Shown here: piece after piece, positions 9,541 to 17,481 of the stretch
How the letters are laid out: each line of letters begins with the position of its first letter
How positions within the stretch are numbered: position 1 is the first letter of the stretch
Source: an uncultured Clostridia bacterium
GTDB lineage: Bacteria; Bacillota; Clostridia; Oscillospirales; Ruminococcaceae
Reading direction: 5' to 3'
Assembly (NCBI GenBank): GCA_947628615.1
Contig: CANRAO010000002.1
Span: 1 to 51,155, forward strand
DNA length: 51,155 nucleotides
Program-made: the position numbers and the translations under genes
Notes under the pieces: model-generated
Databases searched by the model: none
Told to the model about the DNA's origin: nothing
What the model saw: the letters and a program-made list of their open reading frames with translations, nothing else

Positions 9541-9653
9541 GTTTCTTCCATCCGGACTTTAACCGTCGGTTTTGGAATTTCACCAAATCGGCAGAGGTTA
9601 TCTCTGTTCGTGGACTTTAACCACCGGTGTGGAATTTCACCACCCCCTGAAAC
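9541..9653 (-). promoter_or_regulatory. FMN riboswitch (RFN element)
   Basis: The minus strand shows the conserved RFN blocks in order: AGGGGGTGGTGAAATTCC, CACCGGTGGTTAAAGTCC, a variable hairpin, GGTGAAATTCC, CCGACGGTTAAAGTCCGG and ATGGAAGAAAC. P1 closes as GTTTC (9649-9653) with GAAAC (9541-9545). FMN binding should favour the terminator at 9481-9511 and so repress riboflavin uptake. The variable hairpin contains the same AACCTCTG octamer as the terminator's 5' arm. Confidence 0.97.
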
Positions 9654-9696
9654 TTAATATTTTATTTTTATTTCAGATAGGCTTAGCTTTTTTATG

Positions 9697-10254
9697 CTAA
9701 GCTCTTTCCATATATTCGCCTGTTCTTGTGTCAATTCTTATCTTATCGCCTATTTCAATAAACAGCGGAACCTTGATCTCTGCACCTGTTTCCAAAGTCG
9801 CAGGCTTTGTAGCGTTAGTTGCAGTGTCGCCCTTAAATCCCGGGTCAGTTGCAGTAACCTCAAGCTCAACAAAGTTAGGAGGTTCAACGCCGAATACAGT
9901 ACCCTTGTATGATAGAACCTTGCAAATCATCTGCTCTTTGACAAACTTGAAGTTATCTCCAAGCTCAGACGCATCTATAGGAAGCTGTTCATATGTCTCA
10001 GGATCCATAAAATAGTACAAATCACCGTCTGTATAAGAATACTCCATATCCTTTCTTTCAACAAAAGCTGTCGGGAACTTAGCTGTCGGGTTATAAGTTT
10101 TCTCAACTACCGAGCCTGTAATAACATTTCTTACCTTTGCTCTTACAAATGCAGCGCCCTTTCCCGGCTTAACGTGCTGGAACTCAACTATCTGCATTAC
10201 GTTGCCGTCTTCTTCAAAAGTCATTCCGTTTCTGAAATCTCCTGCTGTTACCAT
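9697..10254 (-). CDS. efp: Elongation factor P
   Basis: Three-domain translation factor that relieves ribosome stalling at proline runs. Starting at the ATG at 10254 gives 185 residues, the family length, with GGAGG seven bases upstream; a TTG 15 bases further out would place the ribosome binding site inside the gene and is rejected. The N-terminal loop [12 protein letters not shown] keeps the lysine (K32) that is the modification site in bacilli. The C-terminal region ends in [17 protein letters not shown], the classical EF-P signature. It is the last gene of the nfo-like, aroQ, pepQ, efp run, an order common in Bacillota. Confidence 0.97.
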   Translation of the reverse strand: MVTAGDFRNGMTFEEDGNVMQIVEFQHVKPGKGAAFVRAKVRNVITGSVVEKTYNPTAKFPTAFVERKDMEYSYTDGDLYYFMDPETYEQLPIDASELGDNFKFVKEQMICKVLSYKGTVFGVEPPNFVELEVTATDPGFKGDTATNATKPATLETGAEIKVPLFIEIGDKIRIDTRTGEYMERA

Positions 10255-10372
10255 AAATTTATCCTCCAAATTGTTATCATTTTTAAATTCTGAGATTCAA
10301 TAAAATTATTAAAATCCACATATCTATGTTATTATACCAAATATTTATTATAATTGCAACCCCTAAAATAAA

Positions 10373-11437
10373 CTATAATATAATCAGTTCTTTCGGCGCT
10401 TTTGTTAGGTTTATGCAGCCGTCCTCTTTAAGCACAACAAAATCCTCAATTCTCACTCCGAATTCGCCTTCGATGTAAATTCCCGGCTCAATCGTCAGAA
10501 CAGAGTTTTTCAAAAGCTCGCAATCAGAATTAGGAGATGCGTTCGGATACTCGTGAATTTCAAGACCAACGCCGTGCCCTAGCGAATGACCGAAACAATC
10601 GCCGTATCCCTCATTAGTTATTATATCACGGGCAACGCTGTCAAGTTGACTTCCTCTTATACCTGCTTTTGCACGCTTTATACTTTCTCTCTGCGCAGTT
10701 AAAACTATATCGTAAATCTTTCGCTGTTTGTCGGTCGATTCGCCCACGCAGACCGTTCTTGTCATATCGCTGTGATAGCCGTCATAAACTGTTCCGAAAT
10801 CCATTAAAACGAAGTCGCCGAACTCAACCCTTTTATCACTCGGCTCTCCGTGCGGCATTGAAGTGTTCTTACCAGACAGAACGATTGTTTCAAACGACAT
10901 CGCCTCCGCACCGTGTTCAAGCATAAGGCTGTCAAGTCTTAATGCTATCTCTCGCTCGGTTCTGCCGACCTTTATAAATTTTAAAATATCGTCAAAAGCC
11001 GATTCGGCAATTCTCTGCGCCTTTTGGATTTTCAAAATCTCATCATCGCTTTTAACTGTCCGCAGACTTGTAATAAGTCGGCTTAACTCCTTATCTGCCC
11101 TTATCTTACCCTTGAGATTTGCCTTAAAATCAATAAGTCCGCTGACTGTTAAATAGTCGCTTTCAATTGCGATAGTTTTTGCTCCGTGTTTTTTTAACAG
11201 ACTATTTATTTGATGAAAAAGCCTCTGCTGTTCTATAACCTCACAGGTTTTGACCTTTTTTCTTGCCTTTTCTATGTAACGAAAGTCTATTATCAAATAT
11301 GCGTTATTCGGAAAAATCAAAACCGTTCCTGCCGAAGACTTCATATCGGTAAAATAACGTCTGTTCACATCTGAGGTTATTATTGCACAGTCGCAGAAAT
11401 CACTGATTTTAGACTGTAATTTTTCAATATTAGTCAA
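10373..11437 (-). CDS. pepQ: M24 family Xaa-Pro peptidase
   Basis: Metallopeptidase of the creatinase/prolidase family, probably removing the residue before proline in peptides. The N-terminal half is a creatinase-N domain. The C-terminal pita-bread domain shows metal ligands in MDFGTVYDGYHSDMTRT (two Asp), GHSLGHGVGLEIHE (His), TIEPGIYIE (Glu) and GVRIEDFV (Glu). I chose the TTG at 11437 (MTNIEKLQ, 354 residues) because AAGGGAG lies six bases upstream; another TTG at 11455 would overlap that site. The start overlaps the end of aroQ by eight bases, implying translational coupling. aroQ-pepQ-efp is a known conserved trio. Confidence 0.92.
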   Translation of the reverse strand: MTNIEKLQSKISDFCDCAIITSDVNRRYFTDMKSSAGTVLIFPNNAYLIIDFRYIEKARKKVKTCEVIEQQRLFHQINSLLKKHGAKTIAIESDYLTVSGLIDFKANLKGKIRADKELSRLITSLRTVKSDDEILKIQKAQRIAESAFDDILKFIKVGRTEREIALRLDSLMLEHGAEAMSFETIVLSGKNTSMPHGEPSDKRVEFGDFVLMDFGTVYDGYHSDMTRTVCVGESTDKQRKIYDIVLTAQRESIKRAKAGIRGSQLDSVARDIITNEGYGDCFGHSLGHGVGLEIHEYPNASPNSDCELLKNSVLTIEPGIYIEGEFGVRIEDFVVLKEDGCINLTKAPKELIIL

Positions 11438-11882
11438 AATGATCTCCCTTTTCAAAAACCGCTTTCAATTCATCAAGACCCAAGAAGTAGCTTTTCTTGC
11501 CATATCCTGAAATCTGGGCTATGCAAACGTCTTTAATCACAGACTTCGACCTGAACACCTCACGGGAGTGAATATCGCTAAGATGCACCTCGACCACAGG
11601 TATTTTTATTGCGGAAATTGCATCTCTTATTGCATAGCTATAATGAGTATATGCTCCTGCATTTATCACAATTCCGTCAAATACTTTTCTCGCCTCGTGA
11701 AGCTTATCAATTATTGCTCCTTCGTGGTTTGACTGGAATATCTCACAGTCAAAGCCTCGCTCTTTTGCATTTTGCATAATCTCGTTATTAATGTTATCAA
11801 AACTGTCCGTACCGTAAATCCCGGGTTCCCTCTCTCCCAAAAGGTTCAGGTTAGGACCGTGTATAACTAATACTTTTTTCAT
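11430..11882 (-). CDS. aroQ: 3-dehydroquinate dehydratase, type II
   Basis: Dehydrates 3-dehydroquinate to 3-dehydroshikimate, the third shikimate step; type II enzymes are dodecamers. The 150 residues carry the family motifs: IHGPNLNLLGEREPGIYG with the catalytic tyrosine, FQSNHEGAIIDKLHEA, INAGAYTHYSYAIRDAI and VEVHLSDIHSREVFRSKSVI with the catalytic histidine. It complements aroA, aroB and aroC in the block at 0.4-4.5 kb. Its 3' end encodes the ribosome binding site of pepQ. Confidence 0.96.
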   Translation of the reverse strand: MKKVLVIHGPNLNLLGEREPGIYGTDSFDNINNEIMQNAKERGFDCEIFQSNHEGAIIDKLHEARKVFDGIVINAGAYTHYSYAIRDAISAIKIPVVEVHLSDIHSREVFRSKSVIKDVCIAQISGYGKKSYFLGLDELKAVFEKGDHFD

Positions 11883-11902
11883 TCAAATCACCGTTTCTCA
11901 AA

Positions 11903-12757
11903 TTAATTCAATACTGACAAATAATACTTTTTCATCATCAAAGCGTCCTCTGCCTGAGTTCCTGCACTTTCGCAGATAAATGTCGGGGACAAATTCTTCT
12001 TAGCAACAAGCTCCATAAGTGGTTCATACTTAGGTCCGTATATATCGTCCTCAAACGTTAGATGCTTTTTCTCACCGCCCGGCTCTGTATACATTATCTT
12101 TGAAAAATGACTATGGAATATTTTCAGTCTGTCGCTTCCTAGCTTATTCTCAATTTTATCAAGAATCCCCTCATACTCTGTTTTTCCCTTTATCCCTCCA
12201 AATGTTCTTGCATTCAGATGACCAAAATCAATGCACGGAATAAAAGTCTCATCTAAGGAGCAAAGCTCCAGAACCTCCTCCAGATTACCAAGCTGATTTA
12301 CCTTTCCCATTGTCTCAGGGCAAAAATGTATATCGCCCAGCCCTTTTGATACTACCTCAGACCTCGCACGGGTTAGCGTATCTTTAGCAAGCTCTAAAGC
12401 CTCCTCACGGGTTATTTTTGCGCACGAGCCTGCGTGGACTATAATTCTGTCTGCCCCGATCCGCTTAGCAGCGTCTGCGCTTTGAAGTATGTAATTTATG
12501 CTGTTATCACGCTTTTCCTTTTCAATGCTTGAAAGAGATATAAAATACGGTGCGTGAAGTGATAACTTTATTCCGAATTTCTCTGCGTTTTCAAAAAGAG
12601 CAAAAGCCGTATTGTCGGATACCCTAACTCCCTTTCCGCACTGATATTCATAAGCGTCTATACCAAGCTCTTTTATAAACTTCGGAGCGTCAACAGAGCT
12701 TTTATATTTAACTGAAAAACTGTCGCTGTTTCCGGCAGGTCCGAATAATGCAGACAT
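11903..12757 (-). CDS. Endonuclease IV-like TIM-barrel protein
   Basis: A 284-residue AP endonuclease family 2 / xylose-isomerase-like TIM barrel. Metal-site type motifs are visible: LSLHAPYFISLSS, IIVHAGS, HFCPETMGK, IPCIDFGHLNAR, IFHSHFSK and FICESAG. The spacing matches deoxyribonuclease IV (Nfo), but the usual LDTCH and HLNDSK signatures read IDFGH and FHSHFSK, so it is a divergent member. Abasic-site repair is the likely role; a sugar isomerase-type activity cannot be excluded. AAAGGAAG precedes the ATG. It is the first gene of the block leading to aroQ. Confidence 0.8.
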   Translation of the reverse strand: MSALFGPAGNSDSFSVKYKSSVDAPKFIKELGIDAYEYQCGKGVRVSDNTAFALFENAEKFGIKLSLHAPYFISLSSIEKEKRDNSINYILQSADAAKRIGADRIIVHAGSCAKITREEALELAKDTLTRARSEVVSKGLGDIHFCPETMGKVNQLGNLEEVLELCSLDETFIPCIDFGHLNARTFGGIKGKTEYEGILDKIENKLGSDRLKIFHSHFSKIMYTEPGGEKKHLTFEDDIYGPKYEPLMELVAKKNLSPTFICESAGTQAEDALMMKKYYLSVLN

Positions 12758-12861
12758 AATAACACTTCCTTTATTGTTTCTTACACATATTGTAGCATAT
12801 ATCGTGAAAATTTACAAATGCAATTTTATTCTATTTATTTTCCTGCTGATATTGCAATAGC

Positions 12862-12920
12862 TTTATAAAAATAATATAATATATTTATATAGTTTTATAA
12901 AAATAATATAATATATTTAT
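12862..12920. repeat. Tandem 27-bp AT-only direct repeat
   Basis: A 27-base sequence made only of A and T is repeated exactly at 12862-12888 and 12894-12920 with a five-base spacer. It lies between the nfo-like gene and the hairpin element upstream of radA. No function is evident. Confidence 0.8.
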
Positions 12921-12930
12921 CTTAATTAAA

Positions 12931-13100
12931 AGTTTTCGCTCAAGCCTTTTTCAAAAGGCTTGCGGGTCAAGGGCGGAGCCCTGTCGCTGACGAACTGTCA
13001 GCGAAATTCCTTACGGAGTGCGCTCCGAAAAGGGTGAATTTAAAAATAGTCCAGTGGACTATTTTTAAAGAGGGGAAGCCCTGCAAGAGAGGGCTTCCCT
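12931..13100 (+). repeat. Multi-hairpin dispersed repeat, copy A
   Basis: A ~170-base element with serial hairpins: AAGCCTTTT/AAAAGGCTT (12942-12961), a GGGC/GCCC pair, TCGCTGAC/GTCAGCGA (12984-13004), CGGAG/CTCCG, a 14-bp stem around GTCC-AGT-GGAC (13039-13069) and GGGAAGCCCT/AGGGCTTCCC (13073-13099). A second copy in opposite orientation occurs at 45604-45779. It encodes no convincing protein. It occupies most of the gap between the nfo-like gene and radA; the rest of that gap is AT-rich and shows nothing else. Confidence 0.85.
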
Positions 13101-13219
13101 TAAAAAACTTATTTTATATAGATTTTAATATGAAGTAAAAAGCAGATTATTACTGTACAGATTATTGTACAAATAAAGTTGTATAATAAAAAACAATTAT
13201 AGATAAAACGGAGGTCATT

Positions 13220-14593
13220 ATGGCTAATTTAAAACAGGTTTATGTCTGTTCAAACTGCGGGTATGAAAGCTCAAAGTGGAACGGAAAATGCCCCAGCTGC
13301 GGCGAGTGGAACACCTTTGAAGAAACAACTGCCGCTGTTGTAAAATCGGGCAGAAACACAACAAAAAAAACAGCCGACATAACAGGCGGTATAAGGTCGA
13401 TAAACGAGATCGACGGCAGCTTTGACGAGGTAAGATACAGTACAGGGCTTTCTGAGCTTGACAGGGTTCTCGGAGGGGGACTTGTAAAGGGCTCGCTTGT
13501 TCTTTTGGGCGGTGAGCCGGGAATAGGAAAGTCGACTATTCTATTGCAAATCTGCAAAACTCTTTGCCAAAATAAAACTGTGCTTTACGTTTCGGGCGAA
13601 GAATCTATGCGCCAGATAAAAATGCGTGCGGAACGTCTTGACGTGCTGAGCGACAATCTGTACCTGCTTGCTCATACCGATGCAGAGGCAGTATGCGACG
13701 CTGTAAAAAAGGAAAAACCCGATATAGTTATCATAGATTCCATTCAGACTATGAATATATCGGCTATATCCTCCTCTCAGGGAAGCATAACGCAAGTCAG
13801 AGAATGTACAAACCTTTTTATGAGGACTGCAAAATCTGAGGAGATCCCGTTCTTTATTGTAGGTCATGTCAACAAGGACGGTGCTATCGCAGGTCCTAAG
13901 GTTATGGAGCATATCGTTGATGCCGTGCTTTACTTCGAGGGGCAGAGAAATATGTCTTATCGTATTTTAAGAGCAGTTAAAAACAGATACGGCTCAACGA
14001 ACGAAATTGGCGTTTTCGAGATGACCGACAAAGGTCTTCTTGAGGTTGATAACCCGTCAATGATGCTTTTATCGGGGCGTCCCGTAAACGTGTCGGGCTG
14101 TTGTGTTGCCTGCGTTATGGAAGGTTCCCGACCGATTATGGCAGAGGTTCAGGCACTTGTTGCGAAAAGCGGATTTGCCTCACCAAGACGAACCTCAACT
14201 GGCTTTGATTATAACAGAATGTCGATAATAATTGCTGTTTTGGAAAAACGTCTAGGATTTTACTTCGGCAACCTAGATGTTTTTATGAATATAGTAGGCG
14301 GTTTGAGACTGGACGAGCCTGCCGCCGATCTATCAATAGCACTGGCTCTATATTCAAGCCTTACCGACAAAGTTATCCCCGATAAGCTGATAGCTCTCGG
14401 TGAAATCGGTCTTGGCGGAGAATTAAGAAGCATATCCCACATTAACCAGCGTCTTTCTGAAATTGAACGGCTGGGCTTTGAAAAATGTATTGTTCCCAAA
14501 AGCTCACTAAAAGGCATTGATACGTCAAAATACAGTATGAAAATTGTCGGTACATACTCAATAAAAAACGCATTTAAAGAAGCGTTCATCTAA
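13220..14593 (+). CDS. radA: DNA repair protein RadA
   Basis: RecA-like ATPase that promotes branch migration of recombination intermediates. The 457 residues are full length. The zinc finger has Cys at 10, 13, 24 and 27 (CSNCGY...CPSCGEW). Walker A (GEPGIGKST) is near residue 97, Walker B is in DIVIIDSIQT, and the RadA-specific KNRYGS motif is near residue 254. The C-terminal third is the Lon protease-like domain (LRLDEPAADLSIALAL). GGAGG lies seven bases before the ATG. It is a single-gene unit ended by a strong terminator. Confidence 0.97.
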   Translation: MANLKQVYVCSNCGYESSKWNGKCPSCGEWNTFEETTAAVVKSGRNTTKKTADITGGIRSINEIDGSFDEVRYSTGLSELDRVLGGGLVKGSLVLLGGEPGIGKSTILLQICKTLCQNKTVLYVSGEESMRQIKMRAERLDVLSDNLYLLAHTDAEAVCDAVKKEKPDIVIIDSIQTMNISAISSSQGSITQVRECTNLFMRTAKSEEIPFFIVGHVNKDGAIAGPKVMEHIVDAVLYFEGQRNMSYRILRAVKNRYGSTNEIGVFEMTDKGLLEVDNPSMMLLSGRPVNVSGCCVACVMEGSRPIMAEVQALVAKSGFASPRRTSTGFDYNRMSIIIAVLEKRLGFYFGNLDVFMNIVGGLRLDEPAADLSIALALYSSLTDKVIPDKLIALGEIGLGGELRSISHINQRLSEIERLGFEKCIVPKSSLKGIDTSKYSMKIVGTYSIKNAFKEAFI

Positions 14594-14602
14594 GCAGTAA
14601 AA

Positions 14603-14636
14603 AACACCGCCCTAAAAATAGGGCGGTGTTATACTT
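14603..14636 (+). terminator. Terminator after radA
   Basis: A perfect 12-bp stem, AACACCGCCCTA (14603-14614) with TAGGGCGGTGTT (14619-14630), loop AAAA, then ATACTTTT. Nearly the same hairpin ends the phage integrase at 41350-41377. Confidence 0.85.
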
Positions 14637-14717
14637 TTGTAATAATTGACAAATTGTTGCACCGCTAATGTGAGATATGAAAAATTCACGTTCCACAAAA
14701 TGTGAAACGCGAACAGG

Positions 14718-14734
14718 CTCCGGCGGCTCGCCGG
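14718..14734. repeat. REP-like GC hairpin, isolated copy
   Basis: CTCCGGCGGCTCGCCGG contains the perfect palindrome CCGGCG-GCT-CGCCGG and repeats the core seen at 4587-4611. It stands alone in the AT-rich gap after radA. Confidence 0.6.
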
Positions 14735-14842
14735 TGTAGACACTTAGCAAAAGATTTTTCCGATATGGACTTGAATTTTCACCTGAAAAATTAAAATCAA
14801 AACCGTAAATTATTTCGTTTTTATTTGAGTTATAATTATATC

Positions 14843-14970
14843 ATATTTTGAAAACCGAAAACTTCCTCTTCGATATAAATCAACGCCAATTGGACTTGTG
14901 AGTTCAAATGGCATTAGGCTTTTCAAAATCAGCACCGAGAAATATTAGTACAATGCTAATCGGTTTTTTT
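14843..14970 (+). ncRNA. Candidate structured small RNA, about 128 nt
   Basis: A TATAAT (14831-14836) is followed seven bases later by a region that folds neatly. ATTTTGAAAA (14845-14854) pairs with TTTTCAAAAT (14920-14929) and encloses an imperfect 12-bp hairpin (about 14885-14912, GCCAATTGGACT with AGTTCAAATGGC). Then comes a terminator stem, ACCG/CGGT plus ATTAG/CTAAT (14934-14964), and a T7 run. No open reading frame is present on this strand, and the next gene (14979) is on the other strand, so this would be a free-standing RNA, not a leader. The -35 region is weak. No known RNA family was recognised. Confidence 0.4.
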
Positions 14971-14978
14971 GGCAATTG

Positions 14979-15758
14979 CTAAAAATCATATTTTTCCGCA
15001 ATAAAAAACAGTCTTGGAAACCTGAATATAATCTGCCCGTTCTGCTGAACAGGATATGTATTTTTAGCTTTATCTAAAATATCCCGTTCAAATTCCTCTT
15101 TATCGATATTGTTGAGTTGATCAAGAAATGGACGCAATCCACTACCTTTGTACCATTCAACAATGCTTTCATGTGATGGCATCTTATGAAAATAAATAGT
15201 TTCCCATATACGAAAATTACACGAAATTTCAGAAAGAGCATCAAAATATTCCTCTTCTTTCAAAGTATAAAATTCTCTTGAGATAGTAATCTTGTTTTTC
15301 CATTTATCTGATTCTGATACAGTCTTAAATACATTATGCATTGGGTGCTTAGATTGTTCAGGTATCTGTATCGCAAGTAAACCATTAGCATTCAATAGCT
15401 GCATAAGGTTTTTAAGTAACTGCTTGTGATCAGGTATCCACTGAATACAGGCATTTGAAAAAACAACATCAAAATGAGAGTTGATATTTTGAAGTTCCTT
15501 TTCAGCATCCAATTTAATGAAATCTATATTGGGGTTATTTTTTCTTGCCATATCAAGCATATCGTCCGAGCTATCTATTCCGATGATCTTAGCTTTCGGA
15601 AATCTGTTTTTCAAAATTGCAGTGCTATTACCGATACCACACCCAATATCCAGAACACTTTGAATATTTTCATGTGTGATCGCATTAGCTAAATCAATAG
15701 CAGGTAAAGTCCGTTCGCTCTTAAATTTACTATACTGTTCCGCATTCCAATTTGTCAT
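14979..15758 (-). CDS. tam: Trans-aconitate 2-methyltransferase-like SAM methyltransferase
   Basis: Class I SAM-dependent methyltransferase of 259 residues. The Tam hallmark pattern is present: NWNAEQYSKFKSERTLPA at the N-terminus, the SAM-binding VLDIGCGIGNST, GIDSSDDML, FSNACIQWIPDHKQLL, then ETIYFHKMP, IVEWYKGSGLRPFL and a C-terminal FRFPRLFFIA. E. coli Tam is of similar length and pattern, so methylation of trans-aconitate is the best guess. The ATG at 15758 is preferred to one at 15818 because GGGAG is eight bases upstream. A consensus promoter lies at 15821-15849. Confidence 0.85.
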   Translation of the reverse strand: MTNWNAEQYSKFKSERTLPAIDLANAITHENIQSVLDIGCGIGNSTAILKNRFPKAKIIGIDSSDDMLDMARKNNPNIDFIKLDAEKELQNINSHFDVVFSNACIQWIPDHKQLLKNLMQLLNANGLLAIQIPEQSKHPMHNVFKTVSESDKWKNKITISREFYTLKEEEYFDALSEISCNFRIWETIYFHKMPSHESIVEWYKGSGLRPFLDQLNNIDKEEFERDILDKAKNTYPVQQNGQIIFRFPRLFFIAEKYDF

Positions 15759-15820
15759 ATTAACAACTCCCACAAATATCCGTTTATAAGAGCAAGATAA
15801 GTGCTTGACCTCTGTCAATT

Positions 15821-15849
15821 AATATACACTATTGCTTCGAAAAAGTCAA
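15821..15849 (-). promoter_or_regulatory. Promoter of the tam-like gene
   Basis: On the minus strand TTGACT (15844-15849) and TATATT (15821-15826) are separated by exactly 17 bases, about 60 bases upstream of the start. The rest of the gap to 16038 is AT-rich and contains only an imperfect direct repeat (AAAGTTAATAYTTATT at 15907 and 15967). Confidence 0.7.
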
Positions 15850-16038
15850 TGAATCATGAAAAACCACAGAAATCCCCCAACCTATTTGCAAAAAAATCAA
15901 AGCATAAAAGTTAATATTTATTTTTTGAATCATCGCAACAATACTAGGAAACAGGCGTAAGTATTTAAAGTTAATACTTATTCTATATTAATTTAAACAT
16001 AAACTTTTTAATCGAACTACTTAATACTAAAATAAACA

Positions 16039-16309
16039 TTTAACAAGATTTTTGCTAAACTTAGCTCTGATATGAAAAAGCCTGATGCAACAACTGTTAT
16101 TGAAAGCAACCGATTTAAAGAAATTGTCTGGCCTTTGCCAGTTAATGAATTGCTTTATGTGGGCAGAGCTACTCATACAAAGCTAAGACGAAAAGGTATC
16201 TTTACCATCATTGGCAACCTTGCTAACACTGATCCTGAATTACTTCGTTTTTGGTTAGGTAAAATGGGAGTTGTGCTTTGGCAGTTTGCAAACGGTCTTG
16301 ATACATCTA
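16039..16309 (+). pseudogene. Remnant of a Y-family (UmuC/DinB-like) DNA polymerase
   Basis: About 90 codons match the palm-to-thumb part of Y-family lesion-bypass polymerases: NKIFAKLSSDMKKPDATTV followed by KEIVWPLPVNELLYVGRAT, the helix-hairpin-helix segment GIFTIIGNLANTDPELL and VVLWQFANGLDTS. An in-frame stop (TAA at 16033) sits just upstream of the similarity. There is no N-terminal catalytic part with its metal-binding aspartates and no little-finger domain. The similarity ends where the yibE/F coding region begins on the other strand. It is a decayed fragment, not a functional gene. Confidence 0.8.
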
Positions 16310-17452
16310 TCAGTTTCTTTCGTTTTTTAGTTTTATTAATCTTGCTGCAATAAACGATACCAGAGGCACTGTCAGTACAACTCCCATGCTTGATGAGATT
16401 CCCTGAATCAGTTCAATTGCAATATCGTTCATATTCATTATCTGCCGACCTGAATAATCGTAACAGTACATATAAACAAGAGTGTTTATTGAACCACCGG
16501 TAAAAGCTAGAATAAGAGTGTTTGACATTGTACCCATCATATCTCTGCCGATATTTATTCCCGATTTGTAAAGTTCCTTAATTGTTAGCTCTGGATTTTT
16601 GACGTGTATTTCAAATATAGCAGATGAAACCGACATTCCTACATCCATAACTGCACCAAGTGAAGCAATTATTATTCCGGCAAACATCAGTTCGCCGACT
16701 TTGATATCTGTCATATCTTCTATAAAAATTAGATTTTCAACGTCAGAGACACTGTACCCCGTAATTCGGCTTAAATGCCCCGCAATAAGCGCACATATTC
16801 CGGCAATAATAACACCCATAGCTGTGCCGATTATTGCTGATATAGTTTTTCTGCTTGCTCCGCCTATCATATACATAGTTACTACAGTCACAAGCACTGA
16901 CACTAATATTGCCGCAATACACGGCGAAACGCCTTTATAAATCATCGGCAGAAAGAGGAATATAATACATATAAATGTAAATATAAGCCCAATAACAGAA
17001 TAAAAACCTTGTTTGCCACCTATAAGCCATATTGTAAGCAGAAAAACTCCAACCAGTCCTAAAAGGGCAGGTGAGCGATAGTATCCATAAACCGATGCTA
17101 CAAGCTCGCCGTTTGATTCATTAACTACTGCAGTGACTATAAGTCCTTTAGTACATACTGCGCCGTATAAATATCCAGACGCACTTGTTGCTGTAACCTG
17201 TTTTCCCTTGTAGTCTCCGCTAAGTATTTTAAGCTCAACAGTTTGATTCCCCACACGAATACCGCTTTCCTGTAAATTGTCAGTTATAATGCGGGTAACT
17301 TTTGCCTTTTCAAAGCTTCTGCCTTCAGTAGAAATGAGTGAATTTTTATTAATATTGTTAAGTCGGCATAGAAAAGCAAAGAAGATGATGCAGCCTATTA
17401 GGATGCAGCATCTTCCCGCTACTGCCGCTGATATTTTTTTATCATTCGACAT
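16310..17452 (-). CDS. YibE/F family membrane protein
   Basis: A 380-residue integral membrane protein. After an N-terminal helix comes a soluble segment of about 90 residues with a small beta-rich domain (VELKILSGDYKGKQV), then seven or eight hydrophobic helices. Order and content match the YibE/F family (PF07907), whose function is not established; in lactococci a member is linked to bacteriocin sensitivity. The family-typical IIIASLGAVMDVGMSVSSA and MGTMSNTLILAFTGGSI stretches are present. TTGGAG precedes the ATG. It lies 29 bases behind the secreted phosphatase gene and is probably cotranscribed with it. Confidence 0.85.
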   Translation of the reverse strand: MSNDKKISAAVAGRCCILIGCIIFFAFLCRLNNINKNSLISTEGRSFEKAKVTRIITDNLQESGIRVGNQTVELKILSGDYKGKQVTATSASGYLYGAVCTKGLIVTAVVNESNGELVASVYGYYRSPALLGLVGVFLLTIWLIGGKQGFYSVIGLIFTFICIIFLFLPMIYKGVSPCIAAILVSVLVTVVTMYMIGGASRKTISAIIGTAMGVIIAGICALIAGHLSRITGYSVSDVENLIFIEDMTDIKVGELMFAGIIIASLGAVMDVGMSVSSAIFEIHVKNPELTIKELYKSGINIGRDMMGTMSNTLILAFTGGSINTLVYMYCYDYSGRQIMNMNDIAIELIQGISSSMGVVLTVPLVSFIAARLIKLKNERN

Positions 17453-17481
17453 TTTATTTATTCTCCAAATACTTTTATAGT

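Noticed and set aside
13148-13172. TGTACA-N6-TGTACA before radA considered as an SOS (LexA) box
   Set aside because: It does not match the CGAAC-N4-GTTCG operator of Bacillota; at most an unidentified operator.
13240-13912. Minus-strand frames inside radA
   Set aside because: Antisense shadows of a well-conserved gene.
14601-14640. Radical similarity of the radA terminator to the hairpin after the integrase (41350-41377), considered as attL/attR
   Set aside because: The shared CCTAAAAATAGGGCGGT lies in terminator stems of two genes, and the tRNA 3' end expected in an att core is absent at 14.6 kb; common terminator design explains it.
14750-14790. tRNA-like TTCAAGTCC string on the minus strand, considered as a tRNA or att remnant
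   Set aside because: Flanking bases do not form a T stem and no acceptor or anticodon arm is present.
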